Shown here: positions 1 through 14,180 of the stretch, in pieces | Layout: each line of letters begins with the position of its first letter | How positions within the stretch are numbered: position 1 is the first letter of the stretch | Assembly (NCBI GenBank): GCA_013365325.1 | Contig: JABVXV010000030.1 | Location: forward strand, 248,001-312,000 | Length of the DNA: 64,000 nt | From: Dipetalonema caudispina | Taxonomy: Eukaryota; Nematoda; Chromadorea; Rhabditida; Onchocercidae | Direction of reading: 5' to 3' | Position numbers and translations under genes: made by a program | Notes under the pieces: model-generated | Told to the model about the DNA's origin: nothing | Databases searched by the model: none | Seen by the model: only the letters and a program-made list of their open reading frames with translations

Positions 1-319
1 TGGCTGCTCATAAGTGGAGAAAAATATTTCCTTTCCAGTTTCTTTTATTTTTTATTCTATTTTCTTGGAGAATTTCATTTGACTAATTTTAATACAAAAA
101 ATTGAACAACATGATAACCAGAAAATAATTAGGATTAAAATTGAAAAAGTAGTAGTATTGAATTTTAAAACAAAAAGTTGACCAATTTTCCGATTCCATT
201 TTTCGAAATGTTACGAACTTTTTTTCGACATTAAGTAACCATTGTTTATCAATATTCATAATCATTTTTATCGGGAAACCTATCGTTTCTGCATGATTTT
301 GAACATTTTTTGGATTTAG

Positions 320-1377
320 TTCAATTTAATTTATCATCATTTAGAAAAGTGCGAACGGTGACATCCAATCAAACACGTCTCACTAATATTATCGAAAATG
401 GTCTTTTGTTTAGTCCCATCGAATGTATCGCTGCTTCACCCACATCCTGTTTAAACAGTCCCGAAAAGAAGGTTATTATCTTTCCTACAATTCATAAATA
501 TCCTCACTAAATTCTTTTATTCATTCATAAATAATAAGTAATTGTTACAATAATTCCTTTCCCTAATGACAACAAATGCCTTATTTTTAATTAATTAAAA
601 AAAAATATATATACTGCATTTTCCAGAGCTTATTACGACGCAGACGAAAACAAAGTTTTGAAGAAAAGAAACATGAATTGATTGACTTCAATTCATCACA
701 TATGATACATAGTTCAGATCCTATTTGGACATTTCAGGTTTATTCTACATCTATTTCTCTATATTTTCGCACAAAATTTATATATAGAAATTGAAATCGA
801 AAAATCTGAGCTCTCCTAAAAAGTAAGCAAGAAATTGAAAAGTGACGATATATGGAGCTTGAAAAACCACAAAAAAAGATAGAATCCACTGAATGGGCAT
901 TTTTTAGGATGTATCAGACCTAATATACATTGGACAAAGGAAACGCTTTGAATTAGTACGATGGTGCAGTTCATTATCTTCACGTGAACGAGCAGAAAGA
1001 ATCGATATAATGGCCAGGTGTTATTTCATTTAATGAATTAATAGTTTGCTAAATTTTTAAAAATTAATTCAAGCATGGATTTAGTAAAAGATAATAATGC
1101 ATAGTACTGATAGCTGTTATCATCATTTTAATATCAAAATATAATCACTATCCCGCATAATCCCACTAAATTATAATTTGCTACCCTTGTGTGATTAATT
1201 GTTTTCAATCTTCACAATTTTTAAATGCATCATATTCTTTTTAGTAGTATGACACCATCGTTCGATATTTATCTTAAAAAAAAATGTTGATTTCATTTCA
1301 GGTTGATTTTTCCAGTAGCATTTATCTTGTTTAATTTTGCATATTGGAGTATATATTTGGATGAAATGGAGGAATAA
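320..1377 (+). CDS. Cys-loop ligand-gated ion channel subunit, C-terminal exons (partial)
   Basis: This is the end of a pentameric ligand-gated channel gene; the ligand-binding domain and TM1-TM3 would lie left of the window. Four exons join in frame: 320-471, 627-737, 908-1017 and 1302-1377 (TAA). The first three exons encode a charged, Ser-rich stretch with an Arg cluster (LLRRRRKQSFEE), as expected for the large cytoplasmic loop between TM3 and TM4. Then come a basic helix (ERAERIDIMAR) and a last hydrophobic segment, LIFPVAFILFNFAYWSIYL, followed by six residues and the stop. FP-x-AF-x-LFN-x-x-YW is the typical TM4 of GABA-, glycine- and glutamate-gated chloride channels, so an anion-channel member is likely; the TM4 alone does not give the ligand. 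Splice sites are canonical and phases agree (1, 0, 0, 2). The first listed exon begins with two bases of a split codon, so more exons exist upstream. Confident for the family, not for the subunit. Confidence 0.82.
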
Positions 1378-1673
1378 AGAGGAGTGTCATTACAAATTTC
1401 GATATATTTATACGAATGAAATGAAGCATTCCAAATGTTAAAAGATTCTAAACGATGGCGTTATCATATATAAAAATCTCATTTTACATAAGAAAGATGA
1501 AGGGATGTACATTATGAATGAGCGTTGAGTAACATTCAATGTAAACTTGTTAAAGAAAGCAAAAGATATCAATGTACTAAACATTTACCTATGATCAGAT
1601 CAGATTGATAATCTATCTGTGACGAGTTACGTGTGACGTTTTGATGAAAATTCAATGTAGATTGAAAGATGTA

Positions 1674-1679
1674 AATAAA
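1674..1679 (+). promoter_or_regulatory. Candidate polyadenylation signal (AATAAA)
   Basis: An AATAAA hexamer lies about 300 bases after the stop of the ion-channel gene on the same strand. It is the first perfect hexamer noticed there, but such motifs are common in AT-rich DNA. Confidence 0.35.
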
Positions 1680-4626
1680 GCAAATGGTGGAAACTTCTTA
1701 GCAAGCACGAATTTCATTCATATTTCATTTGGAGAGCATTTTTTATGATAAGCGACAAATTAATTTCCATAGTTATAAATTCAGTTCCTATGAATATTGT
1801 AATAAGATGTAGCCATTTTTCGATCATGAAATTGTTGAGAAAAATTGTGATTCTGCATTATAATGACAGGGACATGTTGCGCCATCGAATTGAACGATGT
1901 ACTACAATTTTCGTTTTAGCAACATCGATTGTAGTGTTTATTTGCAGCAAACTGACGTGTTCAACATCTGATCACTTTAGATAGGAAAACATGGAAATGT
2001 AGAAAACGATAGAATGAATTATAGTCATAGATAGATCTGCCTCGAAAGCAAACCTGATTTGATCTGATCATATGATATGTTAAACTTGCTTTCATTGATG
2101 GATAAAATGTGCTGCTAATAGAGAAGATATTTAGAAATGATTCATTTTTCAGTATATATAATAATTCCTGTTTTCATAGTTTCTTCATATCAGTTACTTG
2201 AAAAGAATAAGGATGATGAATTTTTAGAAGATATTTGTTTGTTCGATAAGCGCATTTTTGCATAAAATAATGTTTAAGAGATTTTGTTCTCTTTCTTGAA
2301 AAAGTAATCCATCTTAGATTTTGAAATTGCTTGCTTTCCTATTGTTGAAAGCAGGCGCATATAATTCAAGGAACTTAGAAATCGGTTTTCTAAATTATAT
2401 GCACCCGAAGGATTTTCCGGATTCACTTTTAACAATCTAAAGTTAAGCAGTTTTAAAACCTGTGTTTGGCTGCTTTCCCAAGAAAATATTTTCAAAAAGA
2501 AAAAAAAATGCATGTTTTCAAAAATGCAGAAACTAAATATTTCTGAGCACGAAAGTAGTTGCAGCGAATTTCTCCATTTTATCACTTTTCACAACAACTG
2601 TTCTCGGAAAGTGATTCATCAGTTATGCGGCGAAAACGATTTTGAAATTGTTAAATAATTTGTTGGACCTAATTACTTTGATATATGTCTTCACGATATC
2701 GGGTAGTCGACAATAACTATTGTGATGAGGAAAAATAATGGAAATTCATGACCGGTAATTAAAATCTTCCAGGAATGCCATGCGAAGAACTGTTCATTCT
2801 TTGTTGCAATTTTGTAGATGGAGGAAAGTTTTCTTAAACTAAGAGAAACTGGTAAAGATTAAAGGAATGAAAAGAATTCAGCTTGCATGAACGGAAACAA
2901 AAACTATTGAAATCTAAACTTTTTAACCGATGACAAGAATAATACCGACCGGTACGATATATTTTGTATCTTTTGCTTCATTTCGAAATTTGGTTTCCAA
3001 AAATTGAATAAACTTGATAATTTACCTTGATTTTTCTAAAGGCGCTTTTGCTTTTAAAGGGAATGCAAAATGCCTTCTTTCTAAAAAAAACTGGCAAACT
3101 AACAAGTACTTCTCTTATATTTCTTTAAAAAAATGTTGTAAGATGAGTACAACTGATAATGACAGTTAAAGACTGTAAAGTAAAACTACTTTTAACACAA
3201 TAACATTCTGACAATCTTTGATAATAATTTTTGATTAATAGAAGAAGGATGGAAATTGTCATTTCAATAATTCATAATAAAAAGATTGTGAAAAACTGAG
3301 CAAATTTAAAGGAGAGAAAAATTAATTCATGCGTATTTTCTCCTTCAAATTATCATTTTCGGTCGAAATAATTTTCACAATCTTTTCGCTTTAAAGGAGC
3401 TTAACGAACAGCTTTCATTCGAATTTTTGAACATCACCAATTGAGACAACTGATATTAGCTTGTCTAATGGAGAGGAACTGATCCTATCAAAAGGATAGT
3501 TTACATAGGTAGCATAGGTAGCATTTGAATTTTCAAATTTTAATTTTGTTCAACTTATGCATATGAGTTGAGCATATGTTTCATATTGAAATAGCTTTCT
3601 TCTTGTTTTGAATAATAATAATGACATATAAGAGGGATCTCAGTAAAATGTTTATTTATTATATAAAACTATTAGGTATCACAGATGATGATACGACGTT
3701 TTCGTTGATAAGGCAATCATTAAATTGCTTTCACTTACGGTATTATGTGATGTCATTAGATGTTCATTATCACTTATATCATTAAAGATAGATATCATCT
3801 TCTGTCATCATTAATGTTCTCAGTCTTAATTTCTCCTCTTTATGAACTAAATCAATCGTCTTGAAAGTCATCACAACAAAAAACATTTATTTATCATATG
3901 AAAAATGTATTTATTACATATTTATTTGTTATATGTAAAATATAATCGGATGTTTATTCATTATTCATAATTATTATGTATCAATGAATTGCATAGAACA
4001 TTTAATATTTTTAAACTTCTTATCATTCAATCAATGATTTTTACTCTCTCCGAAAGTGCAATTTGTGCTGCCATAAAAATAAGTGAAAATTTGATGCAAA
4101 TCAATATAAAGTTAATGTAATCATATCACATTTAATGATTTCAAATATTTGGCTTTTCCATATTGCACAGTGCATCGTTATTGCAATTTAAAATTATCAC
4201 TTATTCAAAAATTGTCAAACATATACAAAAAACACTTACAAAATGGCGATGGATTGATGAATAATTATTTGCTCATAAATTTAGATTTTAAATAGGCTAT
4301 TATTAGAAAAATTTTTCTAAACCAAAAAAAAAAAAAAAATGACACATAATCCAACTCCATGTGACACTTTTGAAAAAAATTATTTGTTATTGTCGGAATT
4401 TAAAATAAAAAGCTTTTTTTTTCTTTCATTTGAGAATGAAAATCCGTTTTTGTTGTAATAATCTAATATAGAATGAAAGATACAAAATTGTTCATTTCCT
4501 TTCTATCAAATGCAGTAAATTTTCAATAATTATTACTTCCTTTCTTGCTTACAATGATCAATAAAAAAATGAACTGAAATGGTTAAAATTTATTGAGGAA
4601 ATATGGTTGCCCTGCCGTGCGACGTT

Positions 4627-4842
4627 TTACTTGCACTCTGAAAGAAAAAATTGTTATAGTGAAGTAAAAAGATTAATTATGAAACACTAAAATATTTGCA
4701 TTTTGCAAGAAATGCTTTTTTATAACTTGAGTATGGCGAATGATGGTGATGATGATAACCGAGTTTAAATACCTGTTGTAGTATCATCCATGGAAATGAT
4801 TCCCATGTTAGGAGAATTGTTTTGACAACCGCACTGACTCAT
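4627..4842 (-). CDS. Possible two-exon micro-gene, Cys-containing 26-residue peptide
   Basis: Unrecognised. On the minus strand an ATG at 4842 opens the frame MSQCGCQNNSPNMG..., which runs to a GTATTT donor after 4773. The next TTTCAG acceptor gives exon 4637-4627, which adds Glu-Cys-Lys and a TAA. A minus-strand AATAAA (4589-4594) follows the stop by about 33 bases, the usual spacing. If the second AG of the acceptor were used, the tail would instead be about 18 basic residues ending VQVKRRTAGQPYFLNKF. The frame is closed by a stop upstream of the ATG. The peptide has no obvious signal sequence; a Cys-x-Cys pair is its only motif. Evidence is only the splice and poly(A) pattern, so it may be chance or the end of a larger gene. 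Confidence 0.3.
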
Positions 4843-5698
4843 CCTTTCCTTATCTTTAATTTTTTTTTGAGGATTTTTTCCTTATTCTCTGATCAAATAT
4901 AATCATTTAATAACACTAAAATTTCTTCGTTTTTGTTGAATTTTGCATATCCAAATTTGTAATACGGCAAATTTTCTCAAATATTTTTAAATGATAAATG
5001 GTTGAAAGATTGTATAAATTCATTGGAAGAATTACAAAAAGCATCCCATAATTATGTTTTCATGGCACATTTATTTAAGAACAATTGCTTTTTCCATAAT
5101 CTATAATCATCTATTAGTCGGTGATCACTATCAAAGATGATGATCGGTTTCAAATTCATTCCGCATCTTTAAAAATCGTGTGCTTAATAAACGACAATTC
5201 CTTCCACGGTATCTTCAAATGCCATCATTCCAACGATCATTATTGTTAATATGAATATAAATGAGCAAATATAGTATTTAAGTTCATTTGATATAAAAGA
5301 AGTAAAGATTCGTTCAATATTTATGTATAATAATCATTCTACGCTAAATAAATACAAATTATTCATTTATTTATTTAGTTGTTTTTTTATTTATTTATGC
5401 ATTGTCACTACAAATATAAGCAAAAAAAAAGTGATTATTTCATATAATTCAATTGAAGTTTGCCTTTTGTCACTTTTTCGTCGCATTGGAAAGGTATTTG
5501 AAATTTTTGCATTTCCTTTTCGTCGTTTCTAATGACATTTCTAATGACAAAAATAGCTGAGAGATGATAGAGGAATTAAAATCTCTTCATATAATCTTTA
5601 TTAGAGGTAAAAATATCATATTATGTATATCTTTAAATAACATATATACATTCAAGTTTTATTCGAAAATATTTCCTAATTGTTACTTCAATTTGCAG

Positions 5699-5743
5699 TG
5701 AGTAGGAAGATCGAATTAGTGGATGAGGAAGGATACAGATACT
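5699..5743 (+). other. Isolated exon candidate (45 bases)
   Basis: A strong acceptor (TTTGCAG) and a perfect donor (GTAAGT) bracket 45 bases that read SRKIELVDEEGYRY in phase 1-1. No upstream exon with a matching phase was found. If joined to the TTTCAG acceptor ending at 5853, the split codon would be TAA, a stop. No family is recognised. Confidence 0.25.
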
Positions 5744-8700
5744 GTAAGTTTAATTTTTGCTGCGTTGGGTTAAATCTGAAAGAGATGAAGAGGATGAGGT
5801 AAATAAATTAGTGCGGAAGAAGCATTAATAAATTTATTCCGTTTAAATTTCAGAAAGAATTCAAACAACAAAAAACCAAATTTTTCTGCTTTTAGCGGTA
5901 ATATCCTTTATTTATGCAAAATAACGCCAATATTGGTTTGTTTTCTTCTTTTTTTTTTTTTTTAATTTCTAAGAATTAAGCCATCCATCTCTGACTTACT
6001 TCTACTCATTATATTAACTTTAGATAACGATGCAATATTATTTAAATTTCAATGTCGTCGAATAGCAATGAAATAACATGCAATCAAACCAGAATTAAAG
6101 TGACAAGAAAGTAGAGGGAGTGAATGAAATAAAAGCGCATAGCAATTACAATGATTTATGAAACTTTACTACCATTAATTACTCCCTCTCTAAACTGATC
6201 AAATACACTTATCATTTAGTGTTATAGAATTTTTTTCTTTTTCGACTTTTCCAGTTCCTTTTTTTTTTTTAAAAAAAAAAAAAATCTAATTTGCCATGTT
6301 AAATGGGGCAAGAGGTGCTGAAAATCGCAGAAATGGACGGTGTACAAACTTTTTCTTTTCCAGAACTGTTGAAATTTTTTGATGAGATCAGGGAATGAGA
6401 ACAACAAATATCAGATCACTTTAATTAAAGGATTACCGATTAAATGATTGGGAAAAATATCGAAAAGGTTTGGTATAGAAATTGGAACTTTCTTCTCCTC
6501 TAACTTCAGGTTTCTTTTTCTCTTCCATAATCAAAATTGTGGATCACCGATAATAAAACAGATCCAATCATCTTCAATTGTCGCATTATTCCAGTACTTT
6601 TTACAAATTTGTTATCAGTGAATCGTAGAAGTATTGTTGCATGCAGTAATAAAAAATGTCAAAAATACGGCATGGAGTATTATAATATTTGACCTGCTTT
6701 GGAATTTAAACTAATCTTCTGAATAGCTTACTAACCTTTAATTCCCACATTTTCTATATCGCTTGGTTTTCTTTCTCTTTTTCATCAATTCTTCATATTG
6801 GAGAAACAGAGAGACAATTATCAAGACTATTATATTCTATTTTTTTGTTAAACCGTATATAAGGTTATCCAGTTATAAAATAAATCTATATTTCGTTAAT
6901 TAGGATAGAGTTAAGCGTTCGAGTGTGTTCCCATTAAATAGGGAGAAGTACAAAATGTATATATCTTATCCGGAAAATTTACGAAGCAGGAAACTATATA
7001 TGTCAGAATATTCCGACAATAGGATAATACTATGTTTTGATATCTTTGTGCTGAAAATAGTGAATGATTTTTATTAATTGATTTTATGAATAATGGCGGT
7101 ATGATGAGTTACTGGCAGCTCTTCAAGTACTGTTGTTTGTTCGTAACAACGGGACAAACATTTACTGCGGTAAGAGAAGTGGGAGATGTGAACTGTGTAA
7201 AGGTTATCTAATAAGGCGATTAGAAAGATTCGGCAGTAGTGGCTAGTGACAGTAGTCGTAAGTTCAAGAAAGGATGATATCATTAGATGTCATCTCGTGT
7301 TCCCGGCTCTCTTGTCACTGTCACCGCCCAACGTTGCAGCTTGGTAGTGGTGACAATGACAAACGTTCCTGATGAAAATAGACCACGGTAAGGGTCACTC
7401 AATCGGTTCAATAAAAGGAGGATAAACAGTCAAATTGGATGACTCTTAACAACGGACAAATTCAGATGCAAACTTGCAAATTGTTAATTCTCCAATTTGC
7501 CTAAATCACATTGTTTTTATCAGCAATTAAAATGAAAGGTCAAACTCATGATTCCTGAAATACCTTAGCATTAACAATGTTTTCAATTAAGAGTGCAAGA
7601 TATCGTTATCACAGAGCATCACTAATGCAAGGTACTATTTCTTATATATCCGTTTCAAATATAAATTTTACAAACTGTAATCTATTTACATAGAAGCATT
7701 GCTCTTCAAGTAAGCCCTACTGCTCCTAATTTTGAATTAATTTTTATTTTTCGGTTTTTATTTTCCATTCCTAATTTTCCTTTTTTTCATTTTAAATTAC
7801 TATTCGATTTAGTTATTTATTGTTCTGCTTCACTTTTTTCATCTGATGGAAGCAACCACAAACTTTTCTAATAATTAAATACAGAAATGGAATTTCACTT
7901 GACCTTAAAGAAATGCTTGATATTTCTGAAGTATGTCATTAACGGAATATTAAATCTTATTAAAAATGATCTTTTAGGTAGTATTAAAACAAAAAACTGG
8001 AAAAGCATTGGATCTACATGTTATCTCCAGGTATTGATAATTCATACTAATTATGAAAGGAATGCAACAATTCAGAATAGACAAATCAAAATTGATTTTT
8101 TTCTCGCAAAAAAAGAAGAAATTAGTTTTTCACAACGAAATTTCTTAATAGGTAACGTGAAAGTTATATTTTTATTAGATATTAGAAGTGCTACCTGTCT
8201 TCTATCCCAATCTTAGTATACTTTTAAGCTAAGATTAGACATCCCATTCTATCTAAAATTAGATTAGCACTGCTTCATTCTTCATTAGTCAACAACGGCA
8301 CCGCTAAACAAAGTATAGGTAAAGTTCATTAATGAATGTGAGCAGTATGAACAAAGAGACATAAGACGAAACAAGACGATCAGATAGTTAAAAGGGGAGG
8401 GGAGAAGAAAAATGACGCTTGATTTGAAGATTTGTGAGTGGTGGAATAGATAATAGGAAATGATGATAAAAGTAGAAGCTGAAGAGGAGGAAGAAGAACG
8501 ACAGCGTTGGTTAATTTTGATACCCAAAAGTGGTATTGGAAGAGTGGCGGGGAAAAGATGGGTAAGATGACGGGTAAGGAGGAAAGACGAAATGATCAAT
8601 TCTGCTCATTATTTAATTTCTGCTACAATTTAAAAGGTGTAAACAAGCTGTCCATTCGTTTGATATAATATCATTTTAGTCAAAGCAATTTACTTCATTT

Positions 8701-9971
8701 CTTCTTCTATTCTCTCTATTTTATTGAAAGAACTATTCACGCTTTTGTCATCACAACTTACATAGCTTTAGTGTATGTCATTTTTGCATTTCATCAAAAA
8801 AAAAAGGGAAAAAAAAGTGGAATTTTAAAAGTTCCAAAAATTCCACCTCACACAATCTTATTGCATTACATTCTGTGAGTCTTTTGCTTTCTATGAATTG
8901 TGTTGATTTTCAGCAGTATTCAACGATAATTCCTCCTCCATACATGAGTCATCAAGTTTGAGATGAAATTGATTAATTAATGAAGTAGGTAAGGTATGTA
9001 TATGAGTTCGGTTGGATTATATCAATTGTTTTTAATGGCTATACTTTAATTTGTCGCATATTCTTGTATTTCTAATAGTAGTGGTTGCAATTTCGAAATT
9101 ACAAAATTTAGGTATTTTTAACTAATAGCTCTCATAGCGACAAATAATAGTTGCATGAATAACAACGACAACAATAACAAATCTAGTGAAATCAGTAAGA
9201 ACAATAAACAATGATTAGAATCTTTTTGCAAGTCATTGATAATTTTTATGGAAATATTTTTTTTTTTTTTTTTTGGACAAATGATTAATGAGAGAATAAT
9301 GGGAATTATTGCCCTATCCGAAATCAGAAAATGTGGAATTTCCATATGAAGGAGACGATTGATGTTTTACCTTTTTTCTGAAGGCGAAACACAGATCATG
9401 TTTGATTGATACTCTGTATCTATCATTTGGATGAATATCCGGTTTATTTCTGCTTTCACTACGGAAACAGTTTTTTTTTTTTCGTTTCGAAACCAGTAAT
9501 TTTCTTTTTCCATTCATCCTTGCTTTTCTTTTGAATTATCAAACATTTCTGACCAAAGTAAAAGATATTTTAAATGATATGAACATTTCTTTCTCAAATA
9601 ATTTTTTTCGTGAAGTTAGAATAAATTAAACTCTGTTTATTATTTAAACTTTCTAGTATTTATCCGATAAGTTCTGTGTTGATGAGATACAGATCGTGAG
9701 CTTAGGTATCATAGGACCATTCAGTACCTCAGGAGAAACTTCAAAATTATCTGTGGAAATGTTCAAGTTGGTTTTAACGGAAATCCCACATTTAATATAT
9801 TTTTGAGCTTGTTATGCCTTTTCAGAGTCTACAAGGAATGCTTACCAAGTTAGTTCCACAAAGCGATTGAAATATTCACCATCTAAAAAATTGAAGAAAA
9901 ATATTTTATTTTCCAAATTTTTGCTCCAAATGAAGCTGAACACAGTTAGAAGAGCCAAGAACTTAATTTTA

Positions 9972-9986
9972 AGGTCATAATGACCT
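9972..9986. promoter_or_regulatory. Perfect IR3 nuclear-receptor-like palindrome
   Basis: AGGTCA-TAA-TGACCT is an exact inverted repeat of the nuclear-receptor half-site AGGTCA with a three-base spacer, the layout of a classical steroid-receptor (ERE-type) element. It lies in the gene-poor stretch about 4.2 kb before the PAN gene. Nematodes encode many nuclear receptors, but that this site is used is only a possibility. Confidence 0.3.
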
Positions 9987-12900
9987 AAATTTGGCCATTT
10001 CGTTTTTGGCTAAGACGACCTAAAATCCAATAACACTTTGAAAAAGTTTCAAAGATGTTTTACAATTCTAAAAAAAGCAGAAAGTTGTGGTGTGGAATAC
10101 GAAGATAAAGCTATAAATTCATCACAGACACTAATTTAATTCTTAATTCTGTGTAGTTTAAGTTTAATTTCAACATTAAATTATAATTTTTTTTTTAAAT
10201 TTGTAAAAAACAACTTTTGGAAGCTAAAGTTGACAAGATGGATCAAGAAATAGTTTACCGATTACGTTAAGCTATCTGTATTCGATAGTGCAATGTAGTT
10301 GCAGAACACTCTTCGTCCAAAATGGATATAGGCAATCATAATGCGATTTATCGGGTCGATTTAAACCGGTTTTTGCACCACCGGACTTTAACGGACACTT
10401 TCTTCTATTACGCAGTTCAAAGCAAAAACTTTGATATGTAATTTGCGTCTTCTTACTTCTCAAGTTTTAACTTAAATTCGGAAATTTTTTTCCTTTTTCA
10501 ATGAATTTTCCTACATATCAATTTTAAATGATGTATTTTGACAACTCAAAAATGCCAGTGATAAAAACAGACGTACATTCAGTAGTGTTGAACAAATTAA
10601 ATGTTATGCAAACATTAAATTTCATATAATAAATCCTCAAATAAAACTTCTCGTAACTTTGGGAGAAGAATTCATTCTGTTATGTTTTTTGAATAAACTT
10701 TAACTTTTGCATAAATTCCCTATGCTGTGCTAATTATCAAATACTTTAGTTACTAATTTAATGACCTCGTAAATTCGAATAACGTAACATAACAAATAAA
10801 ATGAATTGTGTGCGAATAACTGTATTTTTGTTACTTAATAATACCAGTTTTCAGCTTCATAGTCGATAAATTTGATCAGAATTTAAATAAGAAGGGAACA
10901 AAAAAAAAAAATTAATGTCTTTTTTTTTATCTCTGTAACAATTAGTTTGTTGAAACGGTTCCGATTCGTGAAAATATTCAAAAACATTAATTTTGTTTCG
11001 TTCCATAAATCACTTATCCGTCATAATTGTCTTTCCCGATCCTACGACTTAATATGATACATCCTTTGTCCAACACATAATAATCTCATGTATCTTTCCA
11101 GTTGTTACTACTCTTAACTCTTAGAAATTCGTTAGTTATTTTCCATCTTTTTCCAAAGCTAGACTGAATTTCTACTTTTTTAAATAGATTTCCAAATGGA
11201 AACTTTAATAATTTCCAATATTTGCTTTTCACTTTCAACTTTATTTTTTGCATTACTCTATCAGCACTACGTAAAACTTGCGGGATATTGTTGAAGAAAA
11301 TAATGTTTAGTAGTTTTAATTCGTTGAAGCCGAGTTATCATTGATAAGTGCCGTAGAGTGATAAATTTCATGAACTGAGACTACTCTATATATTTAAACA
11401 AAAAATTTACATATAGTACTTATTCTGTAGTTCTTATGTACCGTAACTTCATTTGATCCCTCACTCATCGAATTGTAATTAAATTCATTTTTAAGCAATA
11501 AGTCAAATGCCACAGAAGAAAAGTTTTACTTCTGAAGACATTAGTTAACTGATGAGATGTGAATTAATTAATATCTGTAGAAGTAGAACTTTTCTCTTGC
11601 GGTATTTTCATTGCCTAAAAGAGAGGGTTGTCTAAGTTTGACCTTTGCAACTAACATATATGGATCAAAGGAACTATTAGGTGAAATGTTCTCTATTCTA
11701 AGCCTTACCAAACTACCCAACATCATCTACCTATCGACAGGTGGATAAAATTATATAAGGCAATCCTTAGGATATTCAAAATACCTGGCAACGCTTTCAT
11801 CTGATGCTTTTTGAATTGGATGATGAGTCTCTTTCTAATCACAGCCTTTTTTTGAAATTCTTTATTGCATTATTTCAATATATCTGTCTACTATTCAACT
11901 CTTCACAAAAAAGTTATAAAGAAGTTTCAGTTTCCGTTTTCAGAATATTTGGATAATTAGATAGTTAAGATATCGTATTATAAATTTTTATATGCTTTTT
12001 GAAATCATTCTTGCTTTATGCTTTTGTTGAAATTTTTATAGAATTTTACAAAATTACCATGGTAAATAATTTGCATTTATTCCGGTTCAGAAATTATTAT
12101 GGTGTTTTTGCTAGAGAGAAATTTCTTTTTGATAATTTAATTACCATAAATCAGTTTTAAGTGCTTTTATTCAAATTTTTTCAATATGATCTCTATGTTT
12201 TAACTCAAATCTGAAAGCTTGAATATGTTTGCATTATTTGATATATGCCATCTGAATTTTATGCAAATGTGTAAATATGTCTGAAATTGAAAAAATATGC
12301 ACAAAAATTAACTTCGGTTTTTGAAATTTCAATAATTTTTGGGTTATTTCAGGAAAATTTATATTGAAAGCATTCATATTTAAATAATTTAGCGCAATAT
12401 TTCAATCTATTTCAGGCAAATGAAAGTAAACACCAATTGAAAAAGAAAAATGAAGTATCCCATTCCCTCCGTCTGATTCAGTCATAAACGAAAAAAGAAG
12501 AGGAAAATAACAAATTTTTGTTAATTGAGCAGTTAAAGAGGTTAATGTAATTTGGGATCATTAATAAATAATTATCCCCGTCTCCCATAATGACGCCAAA
12601 AATTTCATTCTCTGAGAACTTCATGCTATGCAAATTTGTTTTAAAAATCAACCGTTTAAGAAAGATCATTTTTGCTATTTACAAATTATCGAAAAATAGT
12701 AGAACACATTTTGAACACAACCGCTTAAATATCCTACACATTTTTTCTTATTCAGCCATAGATCTCATCTTCCAAATATAACTTATCTTATAACTTCAAG
12801 GAGAAATATCTCTTCATCTACTTTTCTTCATTAGTTTATTTCATCGTAAAAGTTATAACATTAATAAACTATTTTAGGTACGTGCATAAAATCTTTTTTA

Positions 12901-13004
12901 TATTTGCCGTGCACTTGCATAAAATCGTAAACTTTTTAAATTTCGTTACAAATTACCAACAAAATTGTATTGAAAGAAAAATACACTTAAAAAAGCGGTA
13001 TATC

Positions 13005-13052
13005 TAACATTTTCGATAATTATTTAACATTTTCGATAATTAACATTTTCGA
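13005..13052. repeat. Short tandem repeat, about 2.7 copies
   Basis: TAACATTTTCGATAAT occurs at 13005-13020 and again at about 13025-13040, followed by a truncated copy ending TTTTCGAG. Intergenic; probably a slippage product. Confidence 0.7.
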
Positions 13053-14180
13053 GAGGTGGTCATAAAAATACCAGGTACCAAATTTTCTAAATTGCTGAGA
13101 AACGAAAAAAAAAAAGCGACAGTTTAATGAAATCTAATCATCCCTTTATTGTTTGTCCCATGCTCTGATAATGAGTGTCCTCTTTGACCATCCCAGAACA
13201 AACTCTCGAATGTTTTTTTCATTTTTCATGAGATTTGAATAATAGAGATAAAAAAGAATCTTTCCACTTTTTTTTTTCATATTTTCCCTATTCTCAAATT
13301 ACGTTGTAAATAATTTTCGTAATTCGGTTTCATTTTAGTGAAAAATTGAGATTGTAGCATTGTGATGAAATGAACTCAACCACAATGATAAGATTAGAAT
13401 TTATGACTGATAACTGAATACGAGTAAAAGTTAAACAATTTCTCCCACTTCCATGTCTCTTCTAAAAGATTTAGGATTCATTGTTGCTTTTTGTAATATC
13501 TTTTATCAGTGATGCAAATTGCTGTCCTTAACTGTTTTTAATACCAAATATCTTTATCATAGTTATCATTTTAAAACAGCAGTTATGAGGTTCTAAAATT
13601 ATACCATTTCCCATACACAACAATTTAATTGCATTGAGACGAGAACACCAAAGCTATAATCATAAATTAGGATGTAAATTAGTAATATTAGTTGTAAAAT
13701 TTTAAAATTATTGATGAAAGTGATTATGAGAGTGAAAATAAATTAGTAAAATTAGTTCCAAACATAGTACTACAAAGTAACCCGAAAACAACGTAATATC
13801 CGTTCTTTCCGTTTCATAATGCTGACAAATTAAATATTTGGTTACAGATCGAACTTTCTTGTAATTTTTCGTTTTAAATTGTTATAAATACTTAGCTTAT
13901 TGTCATATAATTTTATAATCGATTATAATATATGAACAAAATGCGCCATCATCTCTGTATATTGCTATTTTAATGTTCTAATGTGGATTGCAACAAGTTT
14001 CATGGCATAATTGTACTTTCATTTCACTATGTAATTTGCAGAATCGAAGGGTGCAAATTCAGCGAGGAATAAAATCGAACATTCAGTCTGTGAAAGAACA
14101 ACGGAATACTTCAAACATATTTAATTACTATTTTCTAAACTATTTCACAAAGTGGCTATTGAAAATAATCAAAAATATTG

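Larger units (their letters stand above)
1378..14180. other. Long gene-poor region between ion channel and PAN gene
   Basis: About 12.8 kb in which no gene of a recognisable family was found. It is AT-rich with many A or T runs (for example 4323-4339 and about 6260-6284, the latter a T-run next to an A-run). The longer open frames here lack flanking splice sites and look like chance. Exceptions, listed separately, are a possible two-exon micro-gene (4627-4842, -), a 45-base exon with strong splice sites (5699-5743, +), a perfect inverted repeat (9972-9986) and a short tandem repeat (13005-13052). A GC-richer patch at about 7075-7420 holds short exon-like frames that do not join. The right part may include upstream sequence of the gene starting at 14181. 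Confidence 0.6.

Noticed and set aside
7101..7169. Signal-peptide-like exon (MSYWQLFKYCCLFVTTGQ...) ending at a GTAAGA donor
   Set aside because: No following exon with a matching phase gave a convincing product; nearby exon-like pieces do not join.
8285..8599. Minus-strand open frame of 104 codons with Ser-run
   Set aside because: Comes from a purine-rich stretch; no splice sites, domain or conserved motif is seen.
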